DNA of 64,000 nt from W-Chloroflexi-9 sp045863195 (GTDB lineage: Bacteria > Chloroflexota > Dehalococcoidia > UBA2979): contig BTUI01000001.1 of the NCBI GenBank assembly GCA_045863195.1, forward strand, positions 124,001 through 188,000, written 5' to 3'. Positions 8,772-17,291 of this stretch are shown piece after piece; positions within the stretch are counted from its first letter, which is position 1, and every line of letters begins with the position of its first letter. Below the pieces are notes generated by a model, which saw only the letters and a program-made list of their open reading frames with translations, was not told the DNA's origin and did not search any database. A program made the translations under genes and the position numbers.

Positions 8772-9949
8772 CCCAGTTCCGATGGCTGACCTCCGGCGAG
8801 TCGCACGGCAAGGGCCTGCTCTCCATCGTCGAGGGCGTCCCGGCCGGCATCCCGATGTCCGAAGCGCTGATCGTGGAAGACCTCCGCCGCCGGCAGAGCG
8901 GCTACGGCCGCGGCAAGCGCCAGCAGATCGAGACGGACTTCGCCGAGATCATGTCCGGCGTCCGCCACGGCCTGACGATGGGTTCGCCGATCGGCCTGCA
9001 CATGGTGAACAAGGACTGGGAGAACCAGAACTGGCGCGTGCGCATGTCCGTTGACCCGGTCGAGGCGGAGGTCGAGCGCGTGACGTTGCTCCGGCCGGGT
9101 CACGCCGACCTCGCTGGCACGCAGAAGTACGGCTTCGACGACGTCCGCCCGATCCTCGAGCGGTCGAGCGCGCGCGAAACCGCCGCGCGCGTCGCAGTGG
9201 GTGCCATCGCCCGTGCGGTCTGCCGCGTCGTCGGCATCGAGATCCACTCGCACACCCTCCAGGTGGGGGAGGTGCGGGCGACCCCGCCGGCGCACATTGA
9301 CTGGGAGGCAGTGGACGCCTCCCCGATGCGGGTCGCGGACGCCTCGATCGAGGCGGCGATGATCGCGGAGGTCGACCGCACCAAGGAGGCGCTGGACACC
9401 GTGGGCGGCGTGTTCGAGGTCCGCGCGACCCACGTCCCGTTCGGCCTCGGGAGCCACGTCCATTGGGACCGGAAACTGGACGGGCGGATCGCGCAGGCGA
9501 TCATGTCGATCAACGCCGTCAAGGCGGTCGAGATCGGTGACGGGGTCGCGAACGCCGCGAAGCCAGGTTCGCAGGTGCAGGACGTCATCCTCCCGTCGTC
9601 TCAGTGGGCGAACCGGCCATGGGAGCGCGCGACCAACCGCGCCGGCGGCCTGGAGGCGGGCATCACCAACAGCGAGGACGTCATCGTGCGCGGCTTCATC
9701 AAGCCGATCTCCACGGTGCCGCAGCGCCTGCCCACCGCGGACCTGCTCACGGGCGAAGAGACCATGTCGTTTTACGAACGCTCTGACGTCGCCGTCGTAC
9801 CCGCAGCGGGCGTGATCGGCGAGGCGATGCTCGCGATCGTCCTCGCGGACGCGGTGCTGGAAAAGTTCGGCGGCGACCACGCCAACGAGCTCCGCCGCAA
9901 CTTCGAGGCGTTCCAGGCGACGGTGGGCCCGCGCGAGCCGCGCGCATGA
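8768..9949 (+). CDS. aroC: Chorismate synthase
   Basis: Converts EPSP to chorismate using reduced FMN. 393 residues from ATG 8768 begin MTQFRWLTSGESHGKGL, the invariant N-terminus with the GESHG motif. RRRQSGYGRGKRQQIETD is the first family signature, GHADLAGTQKYGFDDVRPILERSSARET the second region, and GVIGEAMLAIVLADAVLEKFGGD closes the fold. It overlaps the membrane-protein gene before it (ATGA) and aroKB after it (ATGA). Confidence 0.98.
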   Translation: MTQFRWLTSGESHGKGLLSIVEGVPAGIPMSEALIVEDLRRRQSGYGRGKRQQIETDFAEIMSGVRHGLTMGSPIGLHMVNKDWENQNWRVRMSVDPVEAEVERVTLLRPGHADLAGTQKYGFDDVRPILERSSARETAARVAVGAIARAVCRVVGIEIHSHTLQVGEVRATPPAHIDWEAVDASPMRVADASIEAAMIAEVDRTKEALDTVGGVFEVRATHVPFGLGSHVHWDRKLDGRIAQAIMSINAVKAVEIGDGVANAAKPGSQVQDVILPSSQWANRPWERATNRAGGLEAGITNSEDVIVRGFIKPISTVPQRLPTADLLTGEETMSFYERSDVAVVPAAGVIGEAMLAIVLADAVLEKFGGDHANELRRNFEAFQATVGPREPRA

Positions 9950-11658
9950 CCGACGCGAACGCAGCGCCCGTGCAGCAGATCGTCCTCGTCGGCCTCTCCG
10001 GCGTCGGCAAGTCGTCGGTCGGCCGTGCCCTCGCGGCGCGCCTCGGCTGGCCGCTCGTCGACACCGATGACCTCGTCACGGCGCGCGAGGGGAAGTCGCC
10101 CGCGGACCTGATCGTGGAACGCGGCGAGCCCGCGTTCCGGGAGATCGAGCAGCGCGTCGTGGCGGAGGCCGTGAAGCAGCGCCCGGCCGTGATCGCCACG
10201 GGCGGCGGCGTCTTCCAGCGCGCCGCGAACCGCCGCGCGCTCGGCACGCAGGGGTTCATCTGCTTCCTGGACGCCACGCCCACCGAGATCGCCCGCCGCC
10301 TGCGCACCAACCCGGACGGCCCCGTGCGGCCGCTCCTCGGCGAGGACATCGAGGCCCGCCTCGAGCAGCTCGACGGCGAGCGCCGCCCGTTCTACCTGCA
10401 CGCCGACCTCTGGGTGCCGGTGCAGGGCGCACCGGACCAGGAAGCGCAGACGATCGACGCCGCCGTCACGCGCATCATCCGTGGCTGGTCGGAGCAGGGC
10501 GCGCGGATCCTCGGCGACACGCGCCGCCTCGACCGTCTCGGCGCGGAGCAACCGGCGCGCGGCCCCGCGGCGATCGTCGACACGGGCGAGCAGCGCTACC
10601 CGATCTGGGTCGGCGCGGGCGAACTCCGACGCCTCGGCGACCGCCTTCGGCAGGTGGGCCTGGACGGCCGGCGGGTGTTCCTCATCTCGGACGACAAGGT
10701 CGTGGAGCAGCACGGCCAGGTCGTCGCGCAGGCGCTCGATGCCTCAGGCATCCCGGGCGCCTCCTACGTCATCCCCGCCGGCGAGCAGTCGAAAACGCAG
10801 CGCATCGCCGCCGAGTTGTACGCATGGCTCGCCGCCGAGAAGGCGGAGCGGCGCGACGTGATCGTCGCGCTCGGTGGCGGCGTCGTCGGTGACCTTGCGG
10901 GGTACGTCGCCGCGACCTACCTCCGAGGCATGCCGGTGGTGCAGTTGCCCACCTCCGTCCTCGCGATGAACGACGCGGCGATCGGCGGGAAGGTCGCCGT
11001 CGACCTGCCACAGGGCAAGAACCTCGTCGGCGCGTTTCACCAGCCGGCCGCCGTGGTCAGCGACATCGATGTGCTCCGCACGCTCCCGCGCCGCTCCTAC
11101 ATCGAGGGGTTTGCGGAGGTGATCAAGCACGCGCTGATCCTCGACCCGGCGCTCCTCAAGACGCTGGAGGCAAACGCCGGCAACCTTTCGTCGGCGACGC
11201 CGGACTGGGACCTGGTCACGCAGGTGGTCGCGCGGTCGTCTCGGCTGAAGGCGCTCGTGGTATCGAGCGACCCGAAGGAGCAGGGGCTCCGCGCGATCCT
11301 CAACTATGGCCACACCATCGGCCACGGCATCGAGCAGGCGACCGGCTACCGCGACTACATGCACGGCGAGGCCGTCTCCGTGGGCATGATGGGCGCCGCG
11401 AAGATCTCGCAGGCGATGGGCCTCATCGACCAGGCGCTCGTCGACCGGCAGGGCGACCTGCTGCGCGCGTTCGGACTGCCGCTGGTCGCGCCGGGCGTGA
11501 ACACCACCGTGGTGATGGACGCGATGACGCGCGACAAGAAGGTGGAGCAGGGCCGTCTGCGGTTCGTGCTCCTCCAGGGCGTCGGCCAGACCGTGGTGCG
11601 CGGCGACGTCTCCGGCGAACTCGTGTCGCGCACGCTCGCCTCGCTCGTGCGGGGCTAG
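9946..11658 (+). CDS. aroKB: Fused shikimate kinase - 3-dehydroquinate synthase (AroK-AroB)
   Basis: One 570-residue chain carries two pathway enzymes. Residues about 10-185 are shikimate kinase: Walker A GLSGVGKSS (17-25), DTDD substrate motif, RGEPAFRE and the ATGGG motif. Residues about 205-570 are dehydroquinate synthase: GGGVVGDLAGYVAATYLRG, metal ligands in EVIKHA (near 388), NYGHTIGHGIE (near 453) and HGEAVSVGM (near 473). In AroB the usual VDSSVGGKTGVN-type block reads MNDAAIGGKVAVD (about 340-352): the Lys is kept but neighbouring residues differ. There is no stop or re-initiation site between domains. The steps are not consecutive, so channelling is not implied. Confidence 0.96.
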   Translation: MTDANAAPVQQIVLVGLSGVGKSSVGRALAARLGWPLVDTDDLVTAREGKSPADLIVERGEPAFREIEQRVVAEAVKQRPAVIATGGGVFQRAANRRALGTQGFICFLDATPTEIARRLRTNPDGPVRPLLGEDIEARLEQLDGERRPFYLHADLWVPVQGAPDQEAQTIDAAVTRIIRGWSEQGARILGDTRRLDRLGAEQPARGPAAIVDTGEQRYPIWVGAGELRRLGDRLRQVGLDGRRVFLISDDKVVEQHGQVVAQALDASGIPGASYVIPAGEQSKTQRIAAELYAWLAAEKAERRDVIVALGGGVVGDLAGYVAATYLRGMPVVQLPTSVLAMNDAAIGGKVAVDLPQGKNLVGAFHQPAAVVSDIDVLRTLPRRSYIEGFAEVIKHALILDPALLKTLEANAGNLSSATPDWDLVTQVVARSSRLKALVVSSDPKEQGLRAILNYGHTIGHGIEQATGYRDYMHGEAVSVGMMGAAKISQAMGLIDQALVDRQGDLLRAFGLPLVAPGVNTTVVMDAMTRDKKVEQGRLRFVLLQGVGQTVVRGDVSGELVSRTLASLVRG

Positions 11659-11660
11659 CG

Positions 11661-11948
11661 ATGCCTCCCGGCCGCCAGCGCCAGATCGTCGCCTACGCGC
11701 GGGGTCGCGTGCAGGGCGTCGGCTATCGCGCCTTCTGCACGGACGAGGCGATGCGCATGAACATCGTCGGCTACGCGAAGAACCTCGCGGACGGCCGCGT
11801 CGAGGTCGTCGCCGAGGGCGAGGAGACCACGCTGCGCCGCTTCGTCGAGCGGCTGCGCGAAGGCCCCACGATGGCGATGGTGCGCGACGTCACCTACCGC
11901 TGGGAAGACCCCACCGGCACGTTCCAGGGCTTCGAGTCCGTCATCTAG
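11661..11948 (+). CDS. acyP: Acylphosphatase
   Basis: A 95-residue small alpha/beta enzyme hydrolysing carboxyl-phosphate bonds. RGRVQGVGYRAF holds the phosphate-binding loop and catalytic Arg, and GYAKNLADGRVEVVAEG holds the catalytic Asn, the two family signatures. It starts 2 bases after the aroKB stop, so it is the last gene of the operon. It converges on mobB with a 16-base gap. Its physiological role in this operon is unclear; acyP often trails unrelated operons. Confidence 0.93.
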   Translation: MPPGRQRQIVAYARGRVQGVGYRAFCTDEAMRMNIVGYAKNLADGRVEVVAEGEETTLRRFVERLREGPTMAMVRDVTYRWEDPTGTFQGFESVI

Positions 11949-11964
11949 CGCGAATGACCGCGGC

Positions 11965-12477
11965 CTACGGCCGGCGGAAGCGCGACACCCACCGCCCGAG
12001 GCGTCCCGTCTGCTCGTCGTCCCGGCCAGATGAGGCCGACGTCCGCACGCCCAGCAGTTCCGCCTCGATCCGCTCCGCGAGGCCAGCGGTCTCGCCCGGT
12101 CCGGAGCGCGCGAAGAGCGCCGCGAACGCCTCGCTCTCTACGAGCGCAAACCGATCGGCGTCCGGGACGAGCGCCGAACCGCCGCGCGGCCGGAGTTCCA
12201 CCGCGGGCACGCCCGGCGCGTCATACCCCTCGGCGAGCACGAGCTGCACCGACGGGTCGACGCTCGCCACCACGCCGAGCAGCGCCTCGAACGTCATCGG
12301 GCGCTCCAGGGTGACGCGGCCGCCGTGCGACAGGACGATCACCGTCGTCGTCTCACTACGCGGCACGAGCGTGGCAATCCGATGGCCGCGCGTTCGGAGC
12401 GCCTCCACGAGCGAGGTGATGAGGAGCGACTTCCCGGAGCCGGGTGGCCCGACCACGCGGAGGACGGGAGGCGTCAT
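11965..12477 (-). CDS. mobB: MobB-like molybdopterin-guanine dinucleotide biosynthesis adapter
   Basis: A 170-residue P-loop protein starting at the ATG at 12477, which overlaps the moeA stop by 4 bases. The N-terminal VVGPPGSGKSLLITSLVEAL is the Walker A region in the usual MobB position (LRVVG-x-SGSGKT). VQLVLAEGYDAPGVPAVEL matches the conserved LVLVEGFK-type block. The C-terminal tail (RFRRP end) is basic. MobB helps MobA attach GMP to molybdopterin, giving the bis-MGD form that DMSO-reductase-family enzymes such as the one at 35.6-39.1 kb need. MobA itself is not in the window. Confidence 0.85.
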   Translation of the reverse strand: MTPPVLRVVGPPGSGKSLLITSLVEALRTRGHRIATLVPRSETTTVIVLSHGGRVTLERPMTFEALLGVVASVDPSVQLVLAEGYDAPGVPAVELRPRGGSALVPDADRFALVESEAFAALFARSGPGETAGLAERIEAELLGVRTSASSGRDDEQTGRLGRWVSRFRRP

Positions 12478-13871
12478 GCCGGCGGCGGGACGGGCAAGTC
12501 GCGGTCCACGAGGATGACCTCGCACTCTTCGCCCGGAGCGATCGCGGTGACGTCCTCCGGGCAGACGGCGTAGGCGTTCGCCAGCGACATGCTCGTCAGC
12601 ACGCCGGAGCCCTGCGGGCCGGTCAGACGCACGACCCATCGCCCGTCCTCGGGCCGCTGGGAGGCAACGCCACGCGCGTAGAAGCGCCGGCCGTCCGAGT
12701 TGCTGATGCGGTCGAGGGCGATCGCCCGCACCGTGGGGCGTCGCCACGCGTCGGCGTCCGCCTGCAGGCGGCCGAGCATCTTGAACAGGGCGGCGCGCCC
12801 GAAGAGTTCGAACGTGACCATCGCCGACACGGGGTTGCCCGGCAGGCCGACGTGCGGCACGGTGCGGCCGTCCGGCGATCGGAACGTGCCGAAGGCGAGC
12901 GGCTTGCCCGGCTTCATCCGCACCGTCCAGAAGCCGACCTCGCCCTCCTGCGCCAGCACCGTCTTGACCACGTCGAAGTCGCCGCGCGACACGCCCGCGC
13001 TCGTCACGAGCATGTCCGCGCGCCCGAGCGCCTCGTGGATGCGACCGGTGAGCGCGTCCACCGTGTCGCGCGCGACATCGAGGATCAGCGGCTCGCCGCC
13101 GAACGCGCGCACCTGTGCGGCCAGCGAGAACGCGTTCGCGTCGTAGATCTTGCCCGGCGCCAGCGGCTCGCCCGGCCGGAGCAGTTCGTCGCCCGTGGAG
13201 AGGATGGCGACGACCGGCCGCCGGTGGCACCGCACCGTCGCGAGACCGAGCGAGGCGAGCACGCCGACCTGCGCGGGGCCGATCACCGTCCCGCGGGCGA
13301 GCACCAGGTCGCCGCTGCGCACGTCCTCGCCGGCCGGTCGGATGTTCGCGCCCGGCTTCGCCTCCACATCGATGCGCACGCTCTCACGCGGCGCGTCCTG
13401 CCAGGCACCGGGGTCACGCGCGGACTCGCGCGTCGCCCAGTCGTACTCGTCGGTCTCCTCGAACGGCACGACGGTGTCCGCGCCGGGCGGGATCGGCGCG
13501 CCGGTCATGATCCGCACCGCCTCGCCCGACCCAACCTCGCGGTCGAAGACCGTGCCGGCGGCGATGTAGCCGGTCACGCGGAGCGTCAGCGGCGTGTCGT
13601 ACGTCGCGCCCGAGGTATCCGCCGAGCGCACGGCGTAGCCGTCCATGCCGGTGTTCGCGAGCGGCGGGATGTCGAAGCCCGCGCGCACATCCTCGGCCAG
13701 CACCAGCCCGACCGCATCCAGCAGCGGCACCTCCGCCGCCGGCAGCACCTCGAACCGCTCGAGGATGCGCGCGCGCGCCTCCTCCACGGAGATCATGCCG
13801 GCCGGCAGGATGTCCCGGTTGCCGGTCTTGGTGGCGGAGTAGGTGAGTTCCAGGGGCGCGTCGTCGCTCAT
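12474..13871 (-). CDS. moeA: Molybdopterin molybdenumtransferase MoeA
   Basis: Inserts molybdate into adenylylated molybdopterin. The 465-residue frame from ATG 13871 has the expected parts: the N-terminal ISVEEARARILERF and LLDAVGLVLAEDV blocks, the SMDGYA-equivalent TGMDGYAVRSAD, the MoCF domain with VLASLGLATVRCHRRPVVAILSTGDELL, and a second block TSAGVSRGDFDVVK followed by KPGKPLAFG and GLPGNPVSAMVTFE. It is coupled to mobB downstream (ATGA). About 40-50 residues of non-standard sequence (near 155-195, DEYDWATRESARDPGAWQ) look like a clade-specific insert. Confidence 0.96.
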   Translation of the reverse strand: MSDDAPLELTYSATKTGNRDILPAGMISVEEARARILERFEVLPAAEVPLLDAVGLVLAEDVRAGFDIPPLANTGMDGYAVRSADTSGATYDTPLTLRVTGYIAAGTVFDREVGSGEAVRIMTGAPIPPGADTVVPFEETDEYDWATRESARDPGAWQDAPRESVRIDVEAKPGANIRPAGEDVRSGDLVLARGTVIGPAQVGVLASLGLATVRCHRRPVVAILSTGDELLRPGEPLAPGKIYDANAFSLAAQVRAFGGEPLILDVARDTVDALTGRIHEALGRADMLVTSAGVSRGDFDVVKTVLAQEGEVGFWTVRMKPGKPLAFGTFRSPDGRTVPHVGLPGNPVSAMVTFELFGRAALFKMLGRLQADADAWRRPTVRAIALDRISNSDGRRFYARGVASQRPEDGRWVVRLTGPQGSGVLTSMSLANAYAVCPEDVTAIAPGEECEVILVDRDLPVPPPA

Positions 13872-13890
13872 GCGTCGATCGTAGCGCGGC

Positions 13891-14181
13891 CTACGGCAGC
13901 AGCGCGTCGATCTTCGCGGCGAGGTCGATGTCGACCTGGGTGACGCCGCCGGCATCGTGCGTGGAGAGCGTGAGGCGCACGCGGTTGTACACCGCGTGCA
14001 CCTCCGCGTGATGATCCGCCTGCTCCTGCAGCAGCGCGACGCGCGCAAGGAACCCGAACGCCTCCGAGAAGTCGCCGAACTCGAACGCCCGCGTGATTGC
14101 GTCGCCCTCGCGCGTCCAGCCGTCGAGGCGGCTCAGCGCCTTGAGGATCGCGCCGTCGCTCAGCCGGTCGCGTCGCGCCAT
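13891..14181 (-). CDS. Pterin-4a-carbinolamine dehydratase-like protein
   Basis: 96 residues from ATG 14181. The family block EQADHHAEVHAVYNRVRLTLSTHDAGGVT carries the HH and H residues that form the pterin site in PCD/DCoH proteins. The organism shows no aromatic-amino-acid hydroxylase here. Instead the gene sits 19 bases before moeA and mobB on the same strand. A role in molybdopterin metabolism has been proposed for some members of this family, and this neighbourhood is compatible with that; the link is inference. Confidence 0.88.
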   Translation of the reverse strand: MARRDRLSDGAILKALSRLDGWTREGDAITRAFEFGDFSEAFGFLARVALLQEQADHHAEVHAVYNRVRLTLSTHDAGGVTQVDIDLAAKIDALLP

Positions 14182-14183
14182 CG

Positions 14184-15104
14184 CTACGCGCGCTCGCGCG
14201 GGCCCTCGGGCCAGTGCTCCGCCTGCCACTCGCGGCGCTGCTCCGGATTCGCGAAGCGGCCGTCACGCCAGGCGAGCGCCTCCTTCAGCCCCTGCTCGCG
14301 GTTGCGCGTCCGCCAGTCCTCCATCGCCGGCGAGGTGTGCATGCGCGCGTCCAGTTCGGCGGCGAGCCGCTGCATCGTGCGGCCGCCCATCAGTTCCAGC
14401 GCCAGGTTCACGGAGCGCTTGTTCGCGGCGAGCAGGTCCGGGTGGATCATCGCCATGCGGTCCACGAGTTCCTCGACGGTCTCCTCGAGGTCGTCGCCGG
14501 GCACCGCCTTCCACACGAGGCCGATGCGCTCCGCCTCCTTGCCGGTCACGAACTCACCGGTGAGAAGCATGTACTTCGCCCATTGCGGGCCCACGTGGTA
14601 GGTCCACATGTGCTGCGGCGGCCCGCCCATCGCGCGCACCGGCGGGAAGCCGATACGCGCCTCCTCCGCCGCGATCACGATGTCGCAGAGGAACACGAGG
14701 TCCGTCCCGCCGGCCACGCAGAAGCCGTGCACCTGCCCGATCACCGGCTTGTGCATGTCGAAGATCGTCATCCGGTCGTGCTGGGCGTCCTCCATCCGCC
14801 ACACGTCGTCATCGAACGACTGGGAGTGGCGGTAGACCTGTGCGTACTGGTCCGCCTCGCCGGTCTCGCCCGCGAGCCGGCGCTCCGGCGTCAGGTCGTA
14901 GCCGGCGCAGAAGGACCGGCCCGCGCCGCGCAGGATGATGGCGTGGACGCGGTTGTCGCGGTCGGCGTCCAGCAGGGCGGCGCGCAGTTCGCGCTGCAAC
15001 TGGCGAGAGAGCGCGTTCAGCTTCTCCGGCCGGTTGAGGGTGATCCGCGCCCGGCCGCGCTCCTTCTCCACGATGATCGTTTCGTACTGCTGCTCACCGG
15101 CCAT
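14184..15104 (-). CDS. Enoyl-CoA hydratase/isomerase family protein (crotonase fold)
   Basis: 306 residues from ATG 15104. The crotonase signature is clear: ITLNRPEKLNALS, ILRGAGRSFCAGYDL (oxyanion hole) and VIGQVHGFCVAGGTDLVFLCDIVIAAEEARIGFPPVRAMG. The family's first catalytic Glu position is a Thr-Asp (GGTDL), as in non-hydratase members, so a classic hydratase assignment is unsafe. A 50-residue C-terminal extension with MHTSPAMEDW, W and R-rich segments is longer than in standard ECH. It ends 2 bases before the PCD-like gene. Substrate unknown. Confidence 0.9.
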   Translation of the reverse strand: MAGEQQYETIIVEKERGRARITLNRPEKLNALSRQLQRELRAALLDADRDNRVHAIILRGAGRSFCAGYDLTPERRLAGETGEADQYAQVYRHSQSFDDDVWRMEDAQHDRMTIFDMHKPVIGQVHGFCVAGGTDLVFLCDIVIAAEEARIGFPPVRAMGGPPQHMWTYHVGPQWAKYMLLTGEFVTGKEAERIGLVWKAVPGDDLEETVEELVDRMAMIHPDLLAANKRSVNLALELMGGRTMQRLAAELDARMHTSPAMEDWRTRNREQGLKEALAWRDGRFANPEQRREWQAEHWPEGPRERA

Positions 15105-15240
15105 TCGTCGCCTCCATCTGCCCGAGGATCGGGCGGCGACATTCATACCACCTGTGATGCCTGCTGGTGACGGCGTCACGGGCGCGCGGGAGCCATCCGC
15201 GACTCAGTCGGCGCGACATAATCTTACTGGTGGGTGGAGG

Positions 15241-16182
15241 TCAGTCCGGGGTGGAGTAGGCGAGCCGGTACCGCTCGACCGCGTCGGCGGCGCCGGCGAC
15301 GAGCGGGCCGCGCTGGTGCGGATCGGTAACCGGGACATCGAGAACCGGGCGGGAGCCATCGATGGCCGCGCCGCCCGCCGACTCCATGATCAGGCCGATC
15401 GGGCAGATCTCGTAGAGCATCCGCAGTTTGCCACCGGGGGAGGCGGAGTCCTCCGGGTAGAGGAAGACGCCGCCCGACATCAGGACGCGCAGCACGTCTT
15501 CCACCATCGAACCGCTGTAGCGGCCCCGCAGGCCCTGCGAGGCGGCATCCACCGCGCGCACGACCGAGGGCGACCAGCGGTCGCGGTACATCCAGTTGAT
15601 GCTCGAGTACTTCGCGCGCTGCGCGCGGATGCCGGGGAAGGCGAGCCGCCAGGTGCGGTCCTCCGGGTCGAAGGCGAAGCCATCCACCTGGCTCCCGGTC
15701 GCCAGCACCATGACCGTGGGCAACCCGTACACGACGAAGCCGGCGACACCCATCTGGCGGCCGGTCACGGCCGTGGCTCCGTCGAACGGCCCGGCCGGGA
15801 AGCCCGTGTAGATGCCGATCACTGAGCCGACGGGCGCCACACCGATGTTCGAGGAGCCATCGAGCGGGTCGAAGCAGACCGTGTAGTCGCCACTGCCGAG
15901 TACGACCGGCAGCGCGTCCTCCTCCGAGATCAGTTGCACGACACCGGGGATGGCGAGCGACCGGTGGAAGAGGTCGTTGGCGTACTGGTCCAGTTTCGCC
16001 GTCGCCTCTTCCTGCACGTTCGTCTCGCCCGTCGCGCCCAGCAGGTCGCGCAGCGGCGCCGTCGCGAGCGCGTCGCGCAGTTCGGCGCTGGCGCCCGCGA
16101 AGGCCCGGACGATCGCCGCGACGCCCGCGGGGACGCGCCCGTCGAGGAACGCGTCGAGCGTCTGGAGGTGGGAGGACGGCAT
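15241..16182 (-). CDS. fbp: Class I fructose-1,6-bisphosphatase
   Basis: Gluconeogenic phosphatase, 313 residues. ISEED (near 90) and FDPLDGSSNIGVAPVGSVIGIY (near 103) give the metal-binding EED and DPLDGSSN signatures. The later block RYSGSMVEDVLRVLMSGGVFLYPEDSASPGGKLRMLYE is the class I active-site region (usually G-GI-LYP plus GKLRLLYE). It follows the aldolase gene on the same strand by 72 bases, so the pair forms a gluconeogenesis/sedoheptulose unit. Confidence 0.96.
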   Translation of the reverse strand: MPSSHLQTLDAFLDGRVPAGVAAIVRAFAGASAELRDALATAPLRDLLGATGETNVQEEATAKLDQYANDLFHRSLAIPGVVQLISEEDALPVVLGSGDYTVCFDPLDGSSNIGVAPVGSVIGIYTGFPAGPFDGATAVTGRQMGVAGFVVYGLPTVMVLATGSQVDGFAFDPEDRTWRLAFPGIRAQRAKYSSINWMYRDRWSPSVVRAVDAASQGLRGRYSGSMVEDVLRVLMSGGVFLYPEDSASPGGKLRMLYEICPIGLIMESAGGAAIDGSRPVLDVPVTDPHQRGPLVAGAADAVERYRLAYSTPD

Positions 16183-16254
16183 GTGGATCGGCTCTCCTGC
16201 GCCGGGCGGCGCGCGTCGGACTCGGGCGGCGGTCGGCCGGCGAGAAGCCGGCGG

Positions 16255-17202
16255 CTAGATGCTGAAGGTGCGCTGGCCGCTGGCGACGGCCACGGCGTCC
16301 TCCACCGACCAGCCGCCATACGTGACGGCGGCGATCGCGTTGGTCATGCGGATCGCTTCCTCCAGCGGCTTCTGGTGGATGTTGCGTCCGGTGGCGCTCC
16401 CGGCCGCGCCGCTGATGTTCACCTGGTCATGCAGCGTCTGCAGGAACGCGGTCACATCCGTGCCCTCGCCGCCGGCGGTGATCAGGCGCGTGCGGCCGGC
16501 CGCCTGGACGGCCTCGCGGAACGCCTCGGCGACGCTGCTGCCGTCCGAGGTCTTCGGGTAGTTCACCTTCACGAAGTCCGCGCCCAGCGTGGCGGCGACG
16601 CCGGCGCAGCCGGCGATCAGGTGCGGGTCACGTTCGTTCGGGACGGCCGTGCCACGCGGGTACGACCAGATCACGGCGATCATGCCCTCGCGGTGCGCCT
16701 CGTAGCAGGCCTGCGCGGCGAAGGCGAACTGCTCGCCCTCGTACCGGCTGCCGGGGTACACGGTGAGGCCGATGCCGACGATGTTGAGGCCGGCCTCGCG
16801 GAGCGACGCCGCCTGCGCCACGGTGTTCCACGGGCGGCTGCGCGGGTCATCCTGGCTGACCGGGATCAGATGCGTCTTGCTGTTCAACTTCACGAGGTAC
16901 GGGACGCTGGAGTAGTCACGCCCGTAGCGGGCGACCAGGCCGAGCTGCGTCGCAAAGCAGCCGATGATGCTGCGCTCCGCGATACGGAACAGGTGCTCCG
17001 GGTCGGCGTCGTCAGCCGCGATCGGGCCCTGCTTGGTGCTGCCGTAGAAGTCGTCGTTAAGGTGTTCGACCTTCTGGTCGCCGGCGAACAGCACGAGGCG
17101 GCCCGTGTCATTCGTGACCCGGCGCCAGTTCTGCTCGTAGGTCCCGATGGAGTGGGACGGCACGTCCGCGGGCGCGTTGACGGTGGGGGGCGCTGACTGC
17201 AT
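16255..17202 (-). CDS. fba: Class I (DhnA/FbaB-type) fructose-bisphosphate aldolase
   Basis: A 315-residue TIM-barrel aldolase of the archaeal-type class I family. It has an N-terminal FAGDQKVEH block, then YPRGTAVPNERDPHLIAGCAGVAATLGADFVKVNYPK. The Lys near residue 211 in FVKVNYP is the predicted Schiff-base residue. A phosphate-binding AGGEGTD and SGAAGSATGRNIHQKP complete the site. It is transcribed toward fbp. Substrate could extend to related keto/aldose phosphates. Confidence 0.93.
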   Translation of the reverse strand: MQSAPPTVNAPADVPSHSIGTYEQNWRRVTNDTGRLVLFAGDQKVEHLNDDFYGSTKQGPIAADDADPEHLFRIAERSIIGCFATQLGLVARYGRDYSSVPYLVKLNSKTHLIPVSQDDPRSRPWNTVAQAASLREAGLNIVGIGLTVYPGSRYEGEQFAFAAQACYEAHREGMIAVIWSYPRGTAVPNERDPHLIAGCAGVAATLGADFVKVNYPKTSDGSSVAEAFREAVQAAGRTRLITAGGEGTDVTAFLQTLHDQVNISGAAGSATGRNIHQKPLEEAIRMTNAIAAVTYGGWSVEDAVAVASGQRTFSI

Positions 17203-17251
17203 GGCCTGCCGACTCTCTGAACCGGGGAGCGTCTCCGAAGGTGGTTCGGCG

Positions 17252-17257
17252 AGTATA
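17252..17257 (-). promoter_or_regulatory. Possible -10 element for the fba-fbp unit
   Basis: On the minus strand this reads TATACT, about 50 bases upstream of the fba ATG, inside an otherwise GC-rich gap. No convincing -35 hexamer is visible 16-18 bases upstream, so the call is weak. Confidence 0.35.
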
Positions 17258-17291
17258 AGTCAGCGGGGCCGTTGCTCGGACGCTCTGGGCG

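Noticed and set aside
14184..15104. Calling the crotonase-fold gene a true enoyl-CoA hydratase
   Set aside because: The first catalytic Glu position is not Glu (GGTDL), so only the family is stated.
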